Shown piece after piece: positions 17,088-25,387 of a stretch of DNA of 28,929 bases. The notes beneath the pieces are model-generated. The model worked only from the letters and a program-made list of their open reading frames with translations. It did not search any database and was not told the origin of the DNA. A program made the translations under genes and the position numbers. Origin of the DNA: Candidatus Margulisiibacteriota bacterium (GTDB lineage: Bacteria > Margulisbacteria > Termititenacia > Termititenacales > Termititenacaceae); the NCBI GenBank assembly GCA_031267055.1, contig JAIRZV010000135.1:1-28929 (forward strand), read 5' to 3'. Each line of letters starts with the position of its first letter. Within the stretch, counting starts at the first letter, position 1.

Positions 17088-17129
17088 AAAGTTACGATAT
17101 AATACTATACTAAAGATGTTATAAAGGAG
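17088..17129 (+). promoter_or_regulatory. Internal promoter and leader before the 1852-residue protein gene
   Basis: AAAGTTACGAT (17088-17098) runs into TATAAT (17098-17103), and TGTTATAAAGGAGT (17118-17131) carries the ribosome site AAAGGAG seven bases before the ATG. The first and last motifs recur before the gene at 8800, which suggests a shared regulator or a duplicated promoter. No good -35 box is present. Confidence 0.45.
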
Positions 17130-17136
17130 TTAATTT

Positions 17137-20100
17137 ATGTCTGATCTAAATTTACATTCTCTCAGGTTGTCTGACGCGATCAGTGCGGCTCAGCAGTCTC
17201 GGCCGGTCGGGTCCAAAGAACCGGAGAATAAAATCGAACCGGAAGAACTGCTGACCAAAGTCTTTCCGGCCGGCAAAGAGCAATATGCTCGGATCGGTCT
17301 GGCGTTGCAAGGGATCGACGCTACGAAAAACTACTCCGCGGAGGTAGCGCGAGTAATACAAGAACTTGGCCAGACCCTGTCGAGCGCTGAGCGGATCGAA
17401 ATGGAAAGCAAATTAAAACTGGAAGGCCTGGAGTGTTCGATCTCTGCTTCAGCCGGCGCAGAAGCTGACCTCAAAGCCGGTCTGGCTTATTTAGGGCTTT
17501 TCAAACTCTCGATCGACAAAATGCCCGCCGACGCTTTTCCGCCCAGCTCCCAATTAAAAATAATTTCTGAAATAACTACTGCAGATGGAACTGTGTTCCA
17601 GCCCGTTTTTGACCCCCAGAACGCTGACGCGCCGCTGTACGCCGCGCTGTACTTACTGCACGCTTATTTTTCAGTCAGCCATATTCTGGTGGAGTGCAAA
17701 ACCGCTCGCCCTGACATGCCGGATTACAACAACAATATTTTTGTCAATGACGAGGATGAGAGCGTTTATTATCTGGGCGAATATATCGCTGATGAAGCAG
17801 AAAAAGTTAACGGTTACATTGAAGCTCATAGCGTTTACATGAAGTATTTTGCGGACACCGGTAAATGGATACCGGAGCTGCTGACGTTTTTGGAAAACGC
17901 GCGGCTCGCCGAAGAAGAAACCCAGGCCCAAAATTTAAAAGATACCGATGTAGCCACCGCTCTCAAGCGCGCCGAAAATCTGGTCGACAATATTATTTCC
18001 GTTTACTACAACAAGGATCTAAACATTGGCGAGCTGGCCTATATTAAATTACCGGAAAATCTGCTTTTGATAAACCTGGTTTCCAAAAATTTATTTAGCA
18101 ATGTCAAACCGCGCATTGAAAACCTGCTGGTCGGCGGTATGATTGACGGCCAGCCGGTCGGCGTGGACAGCATCATAAACCGCGTTATCGGCGACGTGTC
18201 CGCGAGCCGTCGCGGTTTTGGACAGCGCAACGCGTTCGTGGCCGACAATTCCAGTATTATCGCCAAAAACGCCTCGGATAGACAGGGCGTGCTGACGGCA
18301 GGTTCGATTTTGCAGAGAAATCTTAATGAACTGCAAGAGACCGCTGGTTATACTAACCGTTTTTACCAGTTTGCTGATAACTACAATAAACAATACAGCT
18401 CTATCAATGGAGCTATTGTGCCCGGCGCCGGCGCGGATTTCCCCGGCCGTATAGCCAATGCGCTCAATAAATTAGCCCAAGTCGAATTAGCTGCCGCGCA
18501 GGACGCGCAAAAAAAAGACGATATTTTAAGCGCGTACAAGCATTATCAAAACGCGCAAAAATATCTCGATATTACCGGTCTGGGTTTCGTCGATCCTCTG
18601 TCCAAGGAACCAGCCGCAAGCCTAACTGCGGCTTTAATAGAGAGCACCAAAGACAACCGCGCGGTCGCGGAGCAAGCCATAGCCGGTATATTAACTAAGC
18701 TCGACGAACTGGAAAGCAGATTCGATTCCCAATATTTCTTTCTGGACGGAAAGCTTACTCAGCTGACCGACAATGCCGGATATTTGCCTCTGTATTATAT
18801 TCTCAAAAAACCCGTGGTGGATTTCTGGAGAGATAACATTTTTGCCCAAATGAGCTCGCCGCGGGATCTGCGGAATGTAATAGACAACAAAGAATTTAAA
18901 GCTCAAGCGGCGCTTTATCTGGATGATCTGCCGCAAAATTTTGCGGAGCAAGCGGTAACTATACTCAAAGACCCTCAAGCGCGCAACAACAATCAGAATA
19001 TCATCAGCACACTGTCTGCCGTTTTGTTCAAAGAATACGAGTCGTTTTACAAAAAAGATCGCTGGTGGCCTCATACAACCGACAAAAAAGATCCCGCTTA
19101 CACCCTGATCGCCGTACTGAACATCCTGACCTTGTCTGAAGAAATAGGAAAAACGCCACCCTTGCCGACAGTTGCCGAAATAGTCGAGCAAACCATATCT
19201 ACCGGTGAGCTGGTAGTCACACCTCTGAGCGGTGAAACATCGTCAACTTTCAAAAATGTTGAAATTAGCGATTTCCAAGAAACCAGCGGCGGCCTATACG
19301 AAGTCACTAATCAAGCTGGTTATGATCAAGCTAACACCGCATACCAAGGAAAAGTTGACGCTCGCGACAACGCCGACACAGAAAATACCGCCAAAGCAGA
19401 AGCGCTCGAGACCGCTACAACAGCGGCAGAAACAGCAAGGGATAATAAAGATGCGAAGCGAGATGCTGTCACTGATGCCCAGGGAGTAGTCTCTGATAGG
19501 ACTGGAGATGTTACTGACATACAGAACGATATCAACAGCACGCAAGGAGACCTCAATACAGTCACAACGGCGGTCAGCACGAATGAAACCCTCGTCAGCA
19601 ACGCGCAAGCTGAGGTTACCGCCGCGCAAGGTAATTATGATACCGCCCAAAGCGACTTTGAAACCAAAGAAAACGCTTATAATCAAGCTGTTACGAATGT
19701 CTCTACAGCCGAAGGATTAGTAACTCAAGCGCAAGACAACCTTGACATTGCTCAGCAGAACTTTGATGATGATCCTAATTCAACAACTTCAGCCGCATTA
19801 CAGGCGGCCAAGGATGCTTTATTTAACGCTAACAATGATCTGAGTACAGCTCAAAATGCTGAACAGACTACTGAATCAGTAAAAAATCTCGCCGAAAACG
19901 AACGCGATTCCAGATTAGATACTCTAAACGATAAGAAAGATGATCTAACCGATAAGCAAAATGATTTAACTGCCGTTCTGAGTGAACAATCCGACCTGCA
20001 AACCACGCTGAATACTATGCAAAATCAGTTGACATCCGCACAGGACAACCTGGCTGCTGCGCAAAAGGCGCTGAGCGACGCACAATCCGACGAAACAACC

Positions 20101-22695
20101 AGCGACGTTGAACTAGCGGCCAAAGAGCAAGCTTTGCAGGATGCGCAAGCTGAGGCTACTGTAGCAGAGCAGGCTTTGCAGACTGCGCAAACCGCTCTGG
20201 ATAACGCGTCCAAACCCAGTCTGAAAGACTTTTCCGAACCGATCAGTTCTTTAAACGGAAAAAGTTTGAAAGATTTAAAGGCTTTTAACAAAGATGGCGA
20301 TCTCATCGACATGGACGGCGGGATACTGAATAAGTCGGCGGTCAGAAATGCCGCAGGTGAGATAATCGGTATTCTCTATAGTGAAATAGATCCGAACACC
20401 AACGAAAAAACTTATAAATTCTTTTATATAAAAGACGGCGTGCTCCAAGAAGCTAAAGGCATTAAAATAGTCCAAGACGCCGACGGCAAATTCACGATCA
20501 AGGCCGAGGGCGATTCCCTCCACTTATGGGAGGGCGGACCGGAAATCGGGTACTTTAACAATACCAGTATTCTCGGCTCAATGCTTAGAGTTGAAGGCTA
20601 CAACCGAGCAAACGCCAAGATACAGGTGTCCAATGCCAATGGAGCTTTTATAGCCAAAAAGATAACTGGTCCGGATGGTCAAGAAATTTATGTGCCTATC
20701 GTGCCCGGAGATGTCGGCGCCGAGCTGCAAGATCTTTTAGCTCTGACGCAAACCAGCGTGGATCCTGACACCGGCGCAGTGTATGCCGATCTCAGCGTGC
20801 CGCCGGAAATAATCAGAGTGCTCATTGATAACGGCTATGTCTTGCTCCTCACCGGAGAAGCCGGCGAAAAAACGCTCGGGGCGCTGGACATCGTCGGGGC
20901 AGACAACGTCACGCTGCCGGAAAAAACATTCCAGCCACAGGAATTCAATACCAATTCCCCCAAGTCTATATTGGACAGGATTCACTTTACCACAGCAACA
21001 CCTATTCCTGGCTCCAGCGCAGAAACCACTTCCGATCCGGACGAAGCCAAAATAATAATAAACTACGGCGGCGGGACTATAGAATTGAAAGCGGAAGAAG
21101 AACTGCCCGCCGGTATTCTGCGAAACCCTAAAACCGGAAAGCTTTACATAGCTGGCTATAGAACAATTAAGACAATCATTCCTAACAAGGATCTGGGGAA
21201 AAGCGTCCAAGCGAAATCTTTTAACGGCGCGCTGGATCCGGATATCGTCAAAGAACCTGACCGGGCGCTCGGTGGTGAATTGGACCTGCAGCTGAAGATC
21301 ATCGATCTTAGCGTGATGACCAGAGATTTCTTCGATAAAGAAAACTCTATCTTTGATTTTTTTCAGAGCAGCCACTGGACTGGCTTGCTGCTCAACGGCG
21401 AATATCTGCGTTTTGACGATCAGCTGGTGCAACAGGCTATGCAGGAAATCAAAGACATTAACGCCGCTAAAGATCTCAGCACGGGCTATGAAGATCTGCG
21501 GACTTTGTTGACGCTGGTCGAGCTAAAACGGCGCTACAAAAATGGCATCCCTTCCGTAGCCAAACAGCGCGCTGATCTGCTTGAATATCTGCAAAAAAAA
21601 TACCAGCTCAGCCTAAAGGCGGAAGATTTGAATACTCTGTCTTTACATGATCTGGCCGCGCGAGCCGCCGCGAGCGTGGTTCTGGACGAACGGAAAGCCG
21701 CTGTTTACAAGACACCCGCGCAGAACAGCCTCCAGCTTACGGCAGGCGTCGGAATGAATTTCACCTCTTTAGGTGTGGACGACTTCGGTAAATTGACTGA
21801 AAATGCCGGCCTCGCTCTTGACTGGCAAACCAAGCTTTTTCAGGTGCAACTTGACTCAACCTATTATTTAGATCACATAACCGGAGCCGCAGACTATGCC
21901 TGGGAGGACAAAAGCGCCTCCCGCCTAGAAAACAGCGCCAAATTGTTTTGGAAAGCCGCCGAAAATTTTCAGCCCTATTTCAGCTATCGTAACGGATTCC
22001 TTTTCCCGCACGATTCGGATGAATGGATTTCTCACAACCATTTGTTTGGATTTGGCGCGCGCGGCCAGTTCTTTTGGGGCAAATTTGGTAATTCCGCGAC
22101 CGGCAAAGGCGCAATGAAATTTAATTATGATTTGCTCTTATTTGACCAATTCATCGCGCTGGAAGAGAACGGCATTCAATACAATAATACCGGCCTCACC
22201 GGCAAGGTTAGTCTTGATCTGGGAGCCTTTACTTTTGGTTTGGACAGCACTGTCTTTTGGCGCAATCACGCGTTTTTAGCCGACAACGCGATATACCGCG
22301 CGGTGGATGAAGCTCTGGTTTCGCCAAAATTTCGTCCGAGCATCAGCTACAGCAACAGCCTGGGAGCTTGGAGTTTCGGCGGAGAAATCGGCCCGGATTT
22401 CGCCAAAGGCAGCGTGGAGGAAAAACTGAATCTGGCTTACAAGTTCCCGCGTTTTACTATCGGCGCGGAAGGACATGCCTCGCAATACTTTTCTAATCCC
22501 TGGTTTTCAAATGAGGCTTTTGAACCCAAGTTCGGCGGTGGCGGAAGTTTATTTGCGGATATTGGCAAGTACCATATAAATATCGGCGCTGACGTGCAGC
22601 CCGGCAGCCCCGGGCAAGCTCCTCAGGTAGACGTGAACATTGGTTTCAAGGCGAAAATTGACTTTCTCAATCTTGGTAAAAAAGCCAAGAAATAA
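17137..22695 (+). CDS. Giant multidomain protein: helical, coiled coil, beta-rich barrel-like C-terminus
   Basis: The protein has 1852 residues and I recognise no family. Residues 1-700 are mostly helical and globular. About 728-1026 form a long Gln/Asp/Ala-rich coiled coil, for example LTSAQDNLAAAQKALSDAQ. About 1030-1520 are mixed and beta-rich (NAAGEIIGILYSEIDPNTNE). About 1527-1852 contain alternating hydrophobic/polar strands with aromatic girdle residues and short turns, like an outer-membrane barrel (LALDWQTKLFQVQLDSTYYL, LGAWSFGGEIGPDF), ending in a basic tail KKAKK. There is no signal peptide, and the start is well fixed by AAAGGAG seven bases upstream, so normal Sec export of a barrel is not supported. 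It is the last gene of the block and the best candidate for its surface or structural product. Confidence 0.75.
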   Translation: MSDLNLHSLRLSDAISAAQQSRPVGSKEPENKIEPEELLTKVFPAGKEQYARIGLALQGIDATKNYSAEVARVIQELGQTLSSAERIEMESKLKLEGLECSISASAGAEADLKAGLAYLGLFKLSIDKMPADAFPPSSQLKIISEITTADGTVFQPVFDPQNADAPLYAALYLLHAYFSVSHILVECKTARPDMPDYNNNIFVNDEDESVYYLGEYIADEAEKVNGYIEAHSVYMKYFADTGKWIPELLTFLENARLAEEETQAQNLKDTDVATALKRAENLVDNIISVYYNKDLNIGELAYIKLPENLLLINLVSKNLFSNVKPRIENLLVGGMIDGQPVGVDSIINRVIGDVSASRRGFGQRNAFVADNSSIIAKNASDRQGVLTAGSILQRNLNELQETAGYTNRFYQFADNYNKQYSSINGAIVPGAGADFPGRIANALNKLAQVELAAAQDAQKKDDILSAYKHYQNAQKYLDITGLGFVDPLSKEPAASLTAALIESTKDNRAVAEQAIAGILTKLDELESRFDSQYFFLDGKLTQLTDNAGYLPLYYILKKPVVDFWRDNIFAQMSSPRDLRNVIDNKEFKAQAALYLDDLPQNFAEQAVTILKDPQARNNNQNIISTLSAVLFKEYESFYKKDRWWPHTTDKKDPAYTLIAVLNILTLSEEIGKTPPLPTVAEIVEQTISTGELVVTPLSGETSSTFKNVEISDFQETSGGLYEVTNQAGYDQANTAYQGKVDARDNADTENTAKAEALETATTAAETARDNKDAKRDAVTDAQGVVSDRTGDVTDIQNDINSTQGDLNTVTTAVSTNETLVSNAQAEVTAAQGNYDTAQSDFETKENAYNQAVTNVSTAEGLVTQAQDNLDIAQQNFDDDPNSTTSAALQAAKDALFNANNDLSTAQNAEQTTESVKNLAENERDSRLDTLNDKKDDLTDKQNDLTAVLSEQSDLQTTLNTMQNQLTSAQDNLAAAQKALSDAQSDETTSDVELAAKEQALQDAQAEATVAEQALQTAQTALDNASKPSLKDFSEPISSLNGKSLKDLKAFNKDGDLIDMDGGILNKSAVRNAAGEIIGILYSEIDPNTNEKTYKFFYIKDGVLQEAKGIKIVQDADGKFTIKAEGDSLHLWEGGPEIGYFNNTSILGSMLRVEGYNRANAKIQVSNANGAFIAKKITGPDGQEIYVPIVPGDVGAELQDLLALTQTSVDPDTGAVYADLSVPPEIIRVLIDNGYVLLLTGEAGEKTLGALDIVGADNVTLPEKTFQPQEFNTNSPKSILDRIHFTTATPIPGSSAETTSDPDEAKIIINYGGGTIELKAEEELPAGILRNPKTGKLYIAGYRTIKTIIPNKDLGKSVQAKSFNGALDPDIVKEPDRALGGELDLQLKIIDLSVMTRDFFDKENSIFDFFQSSHWTGLLLNGEYLRFDDQLVQQAMQEIKDINAAKDLSTGYEDLRTLLTLVELKRRYKNGIPSVAKQRADLLEYLQKKYQLSLKAEDLNTLSLHDLAARAAASVVLDERKAAVYKTPAQNSLQLTAGVGMNFTSLGVDDFGKLTENAGLALDWQTKLFQVQLDSTYYLDHITGAADYAWEDKSASRLENSAKLFWKAAENFQPYFSYRNGFLFPHDSDEWISHNHLFGFGARGQFFWGKFGNSATGKGAMKFNYDLLLFDQFIALEENGIQYNNTGLTGKVSLDLGAFTFGLDSTVFWRNHAFLADNAIYRAVDEALVSPKFRPSISYSNSLGAWSFGGEIGPDFAKGSVEEKLNLAYKFPRFTIGAEGHASQYFSNPWFSNEAFEPKFGGGGSLFADIGKYHINIGADVQPGSPGQAPQVDVNIGFKAKIDFLNLGKKAKK

Positions 22696-22717
22696 TAAAC
22701 CACGCGGCAAAATATTA

Positions 22718-22726
22718 TGTTATAAT
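22718..22726 (+). promoter_or_regulatory. Extended -10 promoter of the beta-helix protein gene (leaderless)
   Basis: TGTTATAAT is followed by seven T and then the ATG at 22734. No Shine-Dalgarno is present, so transcription is expected to start at the ATG. The gene is therefore probably expressed separately from the block upstream. Confidence 0.6.
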
Positions 22727-22733
22727 TTTTTTT

Positions 22734-25343
22734 ATGCTGAAAAAAACAATTATTTTAATTATCTTTTGCGGCGCGCTGTTCCAGTGCGGTCTGGCGCTGG
22801 ATATTAACACCAACTACTCTTTGGGCGGTGTCTATTCGCAGGATATTATTATTCAAGGCGACGGCATCACGATAACTCTGACCCAAGGTGTGGATATTCG
22901 CGGCGAACTGAGAGTGATCGGTTCCGGCCAGGGAGTTAGGATAGTCTGCAGCGACGGCAAGTGGATGATCCGTGCCGAAGGCGACATCTATCTTAAAAAT
23001 GCCACATTGGATATCTCCAGCCTGGAAACATTCGGCTCTACTGTCGGCAATAAAAAGGTTTCTCTGGAAAAAACCAAAATTACTGCCAGTAACAGGGCTT
23101 TATTCGCGGAGAACAGAATTATCCGCGCCAGATTTTCCTCTTTTATTTCCACCGGCGCTAATTCGCCAGTGGCTCTGCTTTACACCAACGACAATGCCGC
23201 CCTTAAAAATCCCGTCTTGGAGTTTTGTTATTTTCAAGTAGCGGACACTAGCTCAACCGGCCCAGTCGCGCTCCTCAATACTTATACTGAGAGCGCTTCG
23301 GCCTCTGGCCGGACATTTGATCTGGAAGGAAGCTGTTTTAACAACACTTCCAAAAGATATAACACCAACACTGGCGTCACTTACGACTATAGTCCCGCCG
23401 GCACAGCTTACGACCCCACTACTGAGCCTGACCCGGTCAACGGCATTTTAAAGATTAGCGCATCGAACGTTAATTTTGACAAAATCATTCCGCCCGGCGT
23501 TACTTTGGCGGTCAGCGGCACCTTGCCCGCCGGCCGGAAATTAAAGCTGGGTTACAATGAAGACACCGGCGTTTACGAAGGCGGCGCGACGCTGATCTGC
23601 AGCTCTTCTTTTACAGTCGTCGGCGCGGACAATGCCGCCAGCAGCGTCGGTGACGAATTTCACTCGGAAGGCACCGCGGCCAAACCCAATGAAATTCAAG
23701 GCGGATCAGTAGGATTATATCTTAACCTGTACGGCCAACAGCACAATATTAAATATACTAATTTCAACAATTTCAGCTATGCTATTCGCAATTATGCTTC
23801 CGGTGTCAAGATCCAAAATAATAATTTTAATAACAATATAGCCACTGCGGTGCGTAATTACGGAGCCAACACTACAGTGCAGTACAATACTTTTTCCGCC
23901 GGAATTTCAAGCACTGCGTTGCGCAGCGAAGATACGGCCTCAAGCAGTAATTATTCCAACAACACTTTCAATACCGCCGCCGCCGGATTGGATATTTCCA
24001 CCAACGGCGCGCTCACGATCCAGAATAATACTTTCTCCTCGCGTTCCAGCGCGCCGTTGAGAATAAGAGCTGGTAACGCCACGGTGGCCGGAAACACTTT
24101 TCAGGCCGCCGATGGCGCTACCGGTGTGTGGGTTGACAGCGGCAATTCCACTTTTACCGGAAATACCATCAGTTATACATCCGGGAAAGGCGTGAGAACC
24201 GACGGCGGTAGTCCGAGTTTCACCGGCAACATCATAACCGGTAATAACGTGCCGGGTACTGCTATTCCTGCTATTTATATCAGTGGAGGCACACCGACTT
24301 TTAGACAAAACAATATTGGCGGTTATACCAACGGCAGAGCCTTATATCTTGGTGCCAGCGCGTCGGTAACTGTAGGTAATTTCAGCCAGAATAATTTTAA
24401 CAGCCCCAATCCGCCGGTCTACAGCAGCGGCACGGACGCCACAAGTCCTATTTATATTTTAGAGCAAAATTACTGGGGCGCGGCTACTCCGGCTTCCGCT
24501 AATTTTACCGGCGGCGGTGGACCTGTCGATTATGAGCCCTGGCTGAACGCGCCCTACCCTGGCGGCACGCTGATTTTCAAAAGAGCCGAGCCGATCTCGG
24601 GGATCAATCCCTCCCATCAAAGCCAGTTGAGCAGCATACCGGCCAATATATATTTCGGGATCGACGATCTCGGCTATCACAATGGCACGCCACTGGAATA
24701 CCAATTCAGGATCGCTGACAGCGCATCCGGGCTGCTCGCGGCGACAATCTCCACAAACTCCGGATTTAAAGCCAAATCCACTATTCAACATGCTGTATCG
24801 GGACTGCTCAGAGGCAAAACCTATTACTGGCAGGCGCGCGTGCAAAACACCACGGACCATCAGGGCTACACCGACTGGCTGTCGTTGCCGACCTATCAAT
24901 TTAGCATCAACGAACCGCGGCTCATTTTGAATCTCTCCGCTTGGGACACTTCGGTCGGCAACACGCAGGTAAGCCAGCGTTCCGCCGGCGAGGCGATTTA
25001 TTACCGTCTGGCGTTTAAAAATGATGAATCGTCGCTGTCTACTACTATGAGTCCGGTGACCGTTACAGCCATTTTGCCGGAGGATGTGTACTGGAATGGC
25101 GACTTGCGTGTGACCGGCCTGAACTCCGGCAACGGCAGCGTTACGCTCAGAGCTTATGAAAATATAGCCGGCGGCGCACCCAAAACCTACACGACAACTC
25201 TCAGCGGCAACGCCGATCTGACTTATACCAGTTTAGGTATTCCGCAGGGTGACGTGTATAAATACAGACGTTTTGAATTGACGATCACCACTTTGCCAGC
25301 CCAACAGGGCGGTGCCTTTATTTATGGCTCTATTGTTAAATAA
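22734..25343 (+). CDS. Secreted parallel beta-helix protein with fibronectin-III-like domain
   Basis: The 869-residue protein starts with a clear Sec signal peptide MLKKTIILIIFCGALFQCGL, probably cleaved after GLA near residue 21. LFQC is a poor lipobox, so lipoprotein processing is unlikely. About residues 330-600 contain repeated right-handed beta-helix rungs of NosD/pectate-lyase style, such as IQNNNFNNN, VQYNTFSAG, IQNNTFSSR, VAGNTFQAA and FTGNTISYT. About 620-725 resemble a fibronectin type III domain (GLLRGKTYYWQARVQN), and the last 140 residues look like a further Ig/DUF11-like beta-sandwich. Proteins of this design bind or cleave polysaccharides or act as adhesins. No catalytic residues can be assigned, so an enzyme role is unproven. 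The leaderless promoter sets the start. Confidence 0.8.
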   Translation: MLKKTIILIIFCGALFQCGLALDINTNYSLGGVYSQDIIIQGDGITITLTQGVDIRGELRVIGSGQGVRIVCSDGKWMIRAEGDIYLKNATLDISSLETFGSTVGNKKVSLEKTKITASNRALFAENRIIRARFSSFISTGANSPVALLYTNDNAALKNPVLEFCYFQVADTSSTGPVALLNTYTESASASGRTFDLEGSCFNNTSKRYNTNTGVTYDYSPAGTAYDPTTEPDPVNGILKISASNVNFDKIIPPGVTLAVSGTLPAGRKLKLGYNEDTGVYEGGATLICSSSFTVVGADNAASSVGDEFHSEGTAAKPNEIQGGSVGLYLNLYGQQHNIKYTNFNNFSYAIRNYASGVKIQNNNFNNNIATAVRNYGANTTVQYNTFSAGISSTALRSEDTASSSNYSNNTFNTAAAGLDISTNGALTIQNNTFSSRSSAPLRIRAGNATVAGNTFQAADGATGVWVDSGNSTFTGNTISYTSGKGVRTDGGSPSFTGNIITGNNVPGTAIPAIYISGGTPTFRQNNIGGYTNGRALYLGASASVTVGNFSQNNFNSPNPPVYSSGTDATSPIYILEQNYWGAATPASANFTGGGGPVDYEPWLNAPYPGGTLIFKRAEPISGINPSHQSQLSSIPANIYFGIDDLGYHNGTPLEYQFRIADSASGLLAATISTNSGFKAKSTIQHAVSGLLRGKTYYWQARVQNTTDHQGYTDWLSLPTYQFSINEPRLILNLSAWDTSVGNTQVSQRSAGEAIYYRLAFKNDESSLSTTMSPVTVTAILPEDVYWNGDLRVTGLNSGNGSVTLRAYENIAGGAPKTYTTTLSGNADLTYTSLGIPQGDVYKYRRFELTITTLPAQQGGAFIYGSIVK

Positions 25344-25358
25344 TTTCCGAAATAGCTC

Positions 25359-25386
25359 TGGTCAGTGAGCGGAGCCGAACTGACCA
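25359..25386. terminator. Hairpin between convergent beta-helix protein gene and uvrB
   Basis: TGGTCAGT (25359-25366) pairs with ACTGACCA (25379-25386) around GAGCGGAGCCGA. The flanks are A/T-rich but contain no pure T-run, so it is a weak or bidirectional terminator. The loop part GTGAGCGGAGCCGAAC resembles GTGAGTGAAGCGAAC inside the palindromic element at 2420-2434. Confidence 0.55.
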
Positions 25387-25387
25387 T

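Noticed and set aside
17137..22695. Type V autotransporter
   Set aside because: The barrel-like end is suggestive, but there is no signal peptide, no beta-helix passenger and no terminal aromatic residue; the protein ends in a basic tail.
22734..22805. Lipoprotein signal in the beta-helix protein
   Set aside because: A cysteine is present in the signal region, but the preceding LFQ is a poor lipobox and a better signal peptidase I site (GLA before LD) follows.
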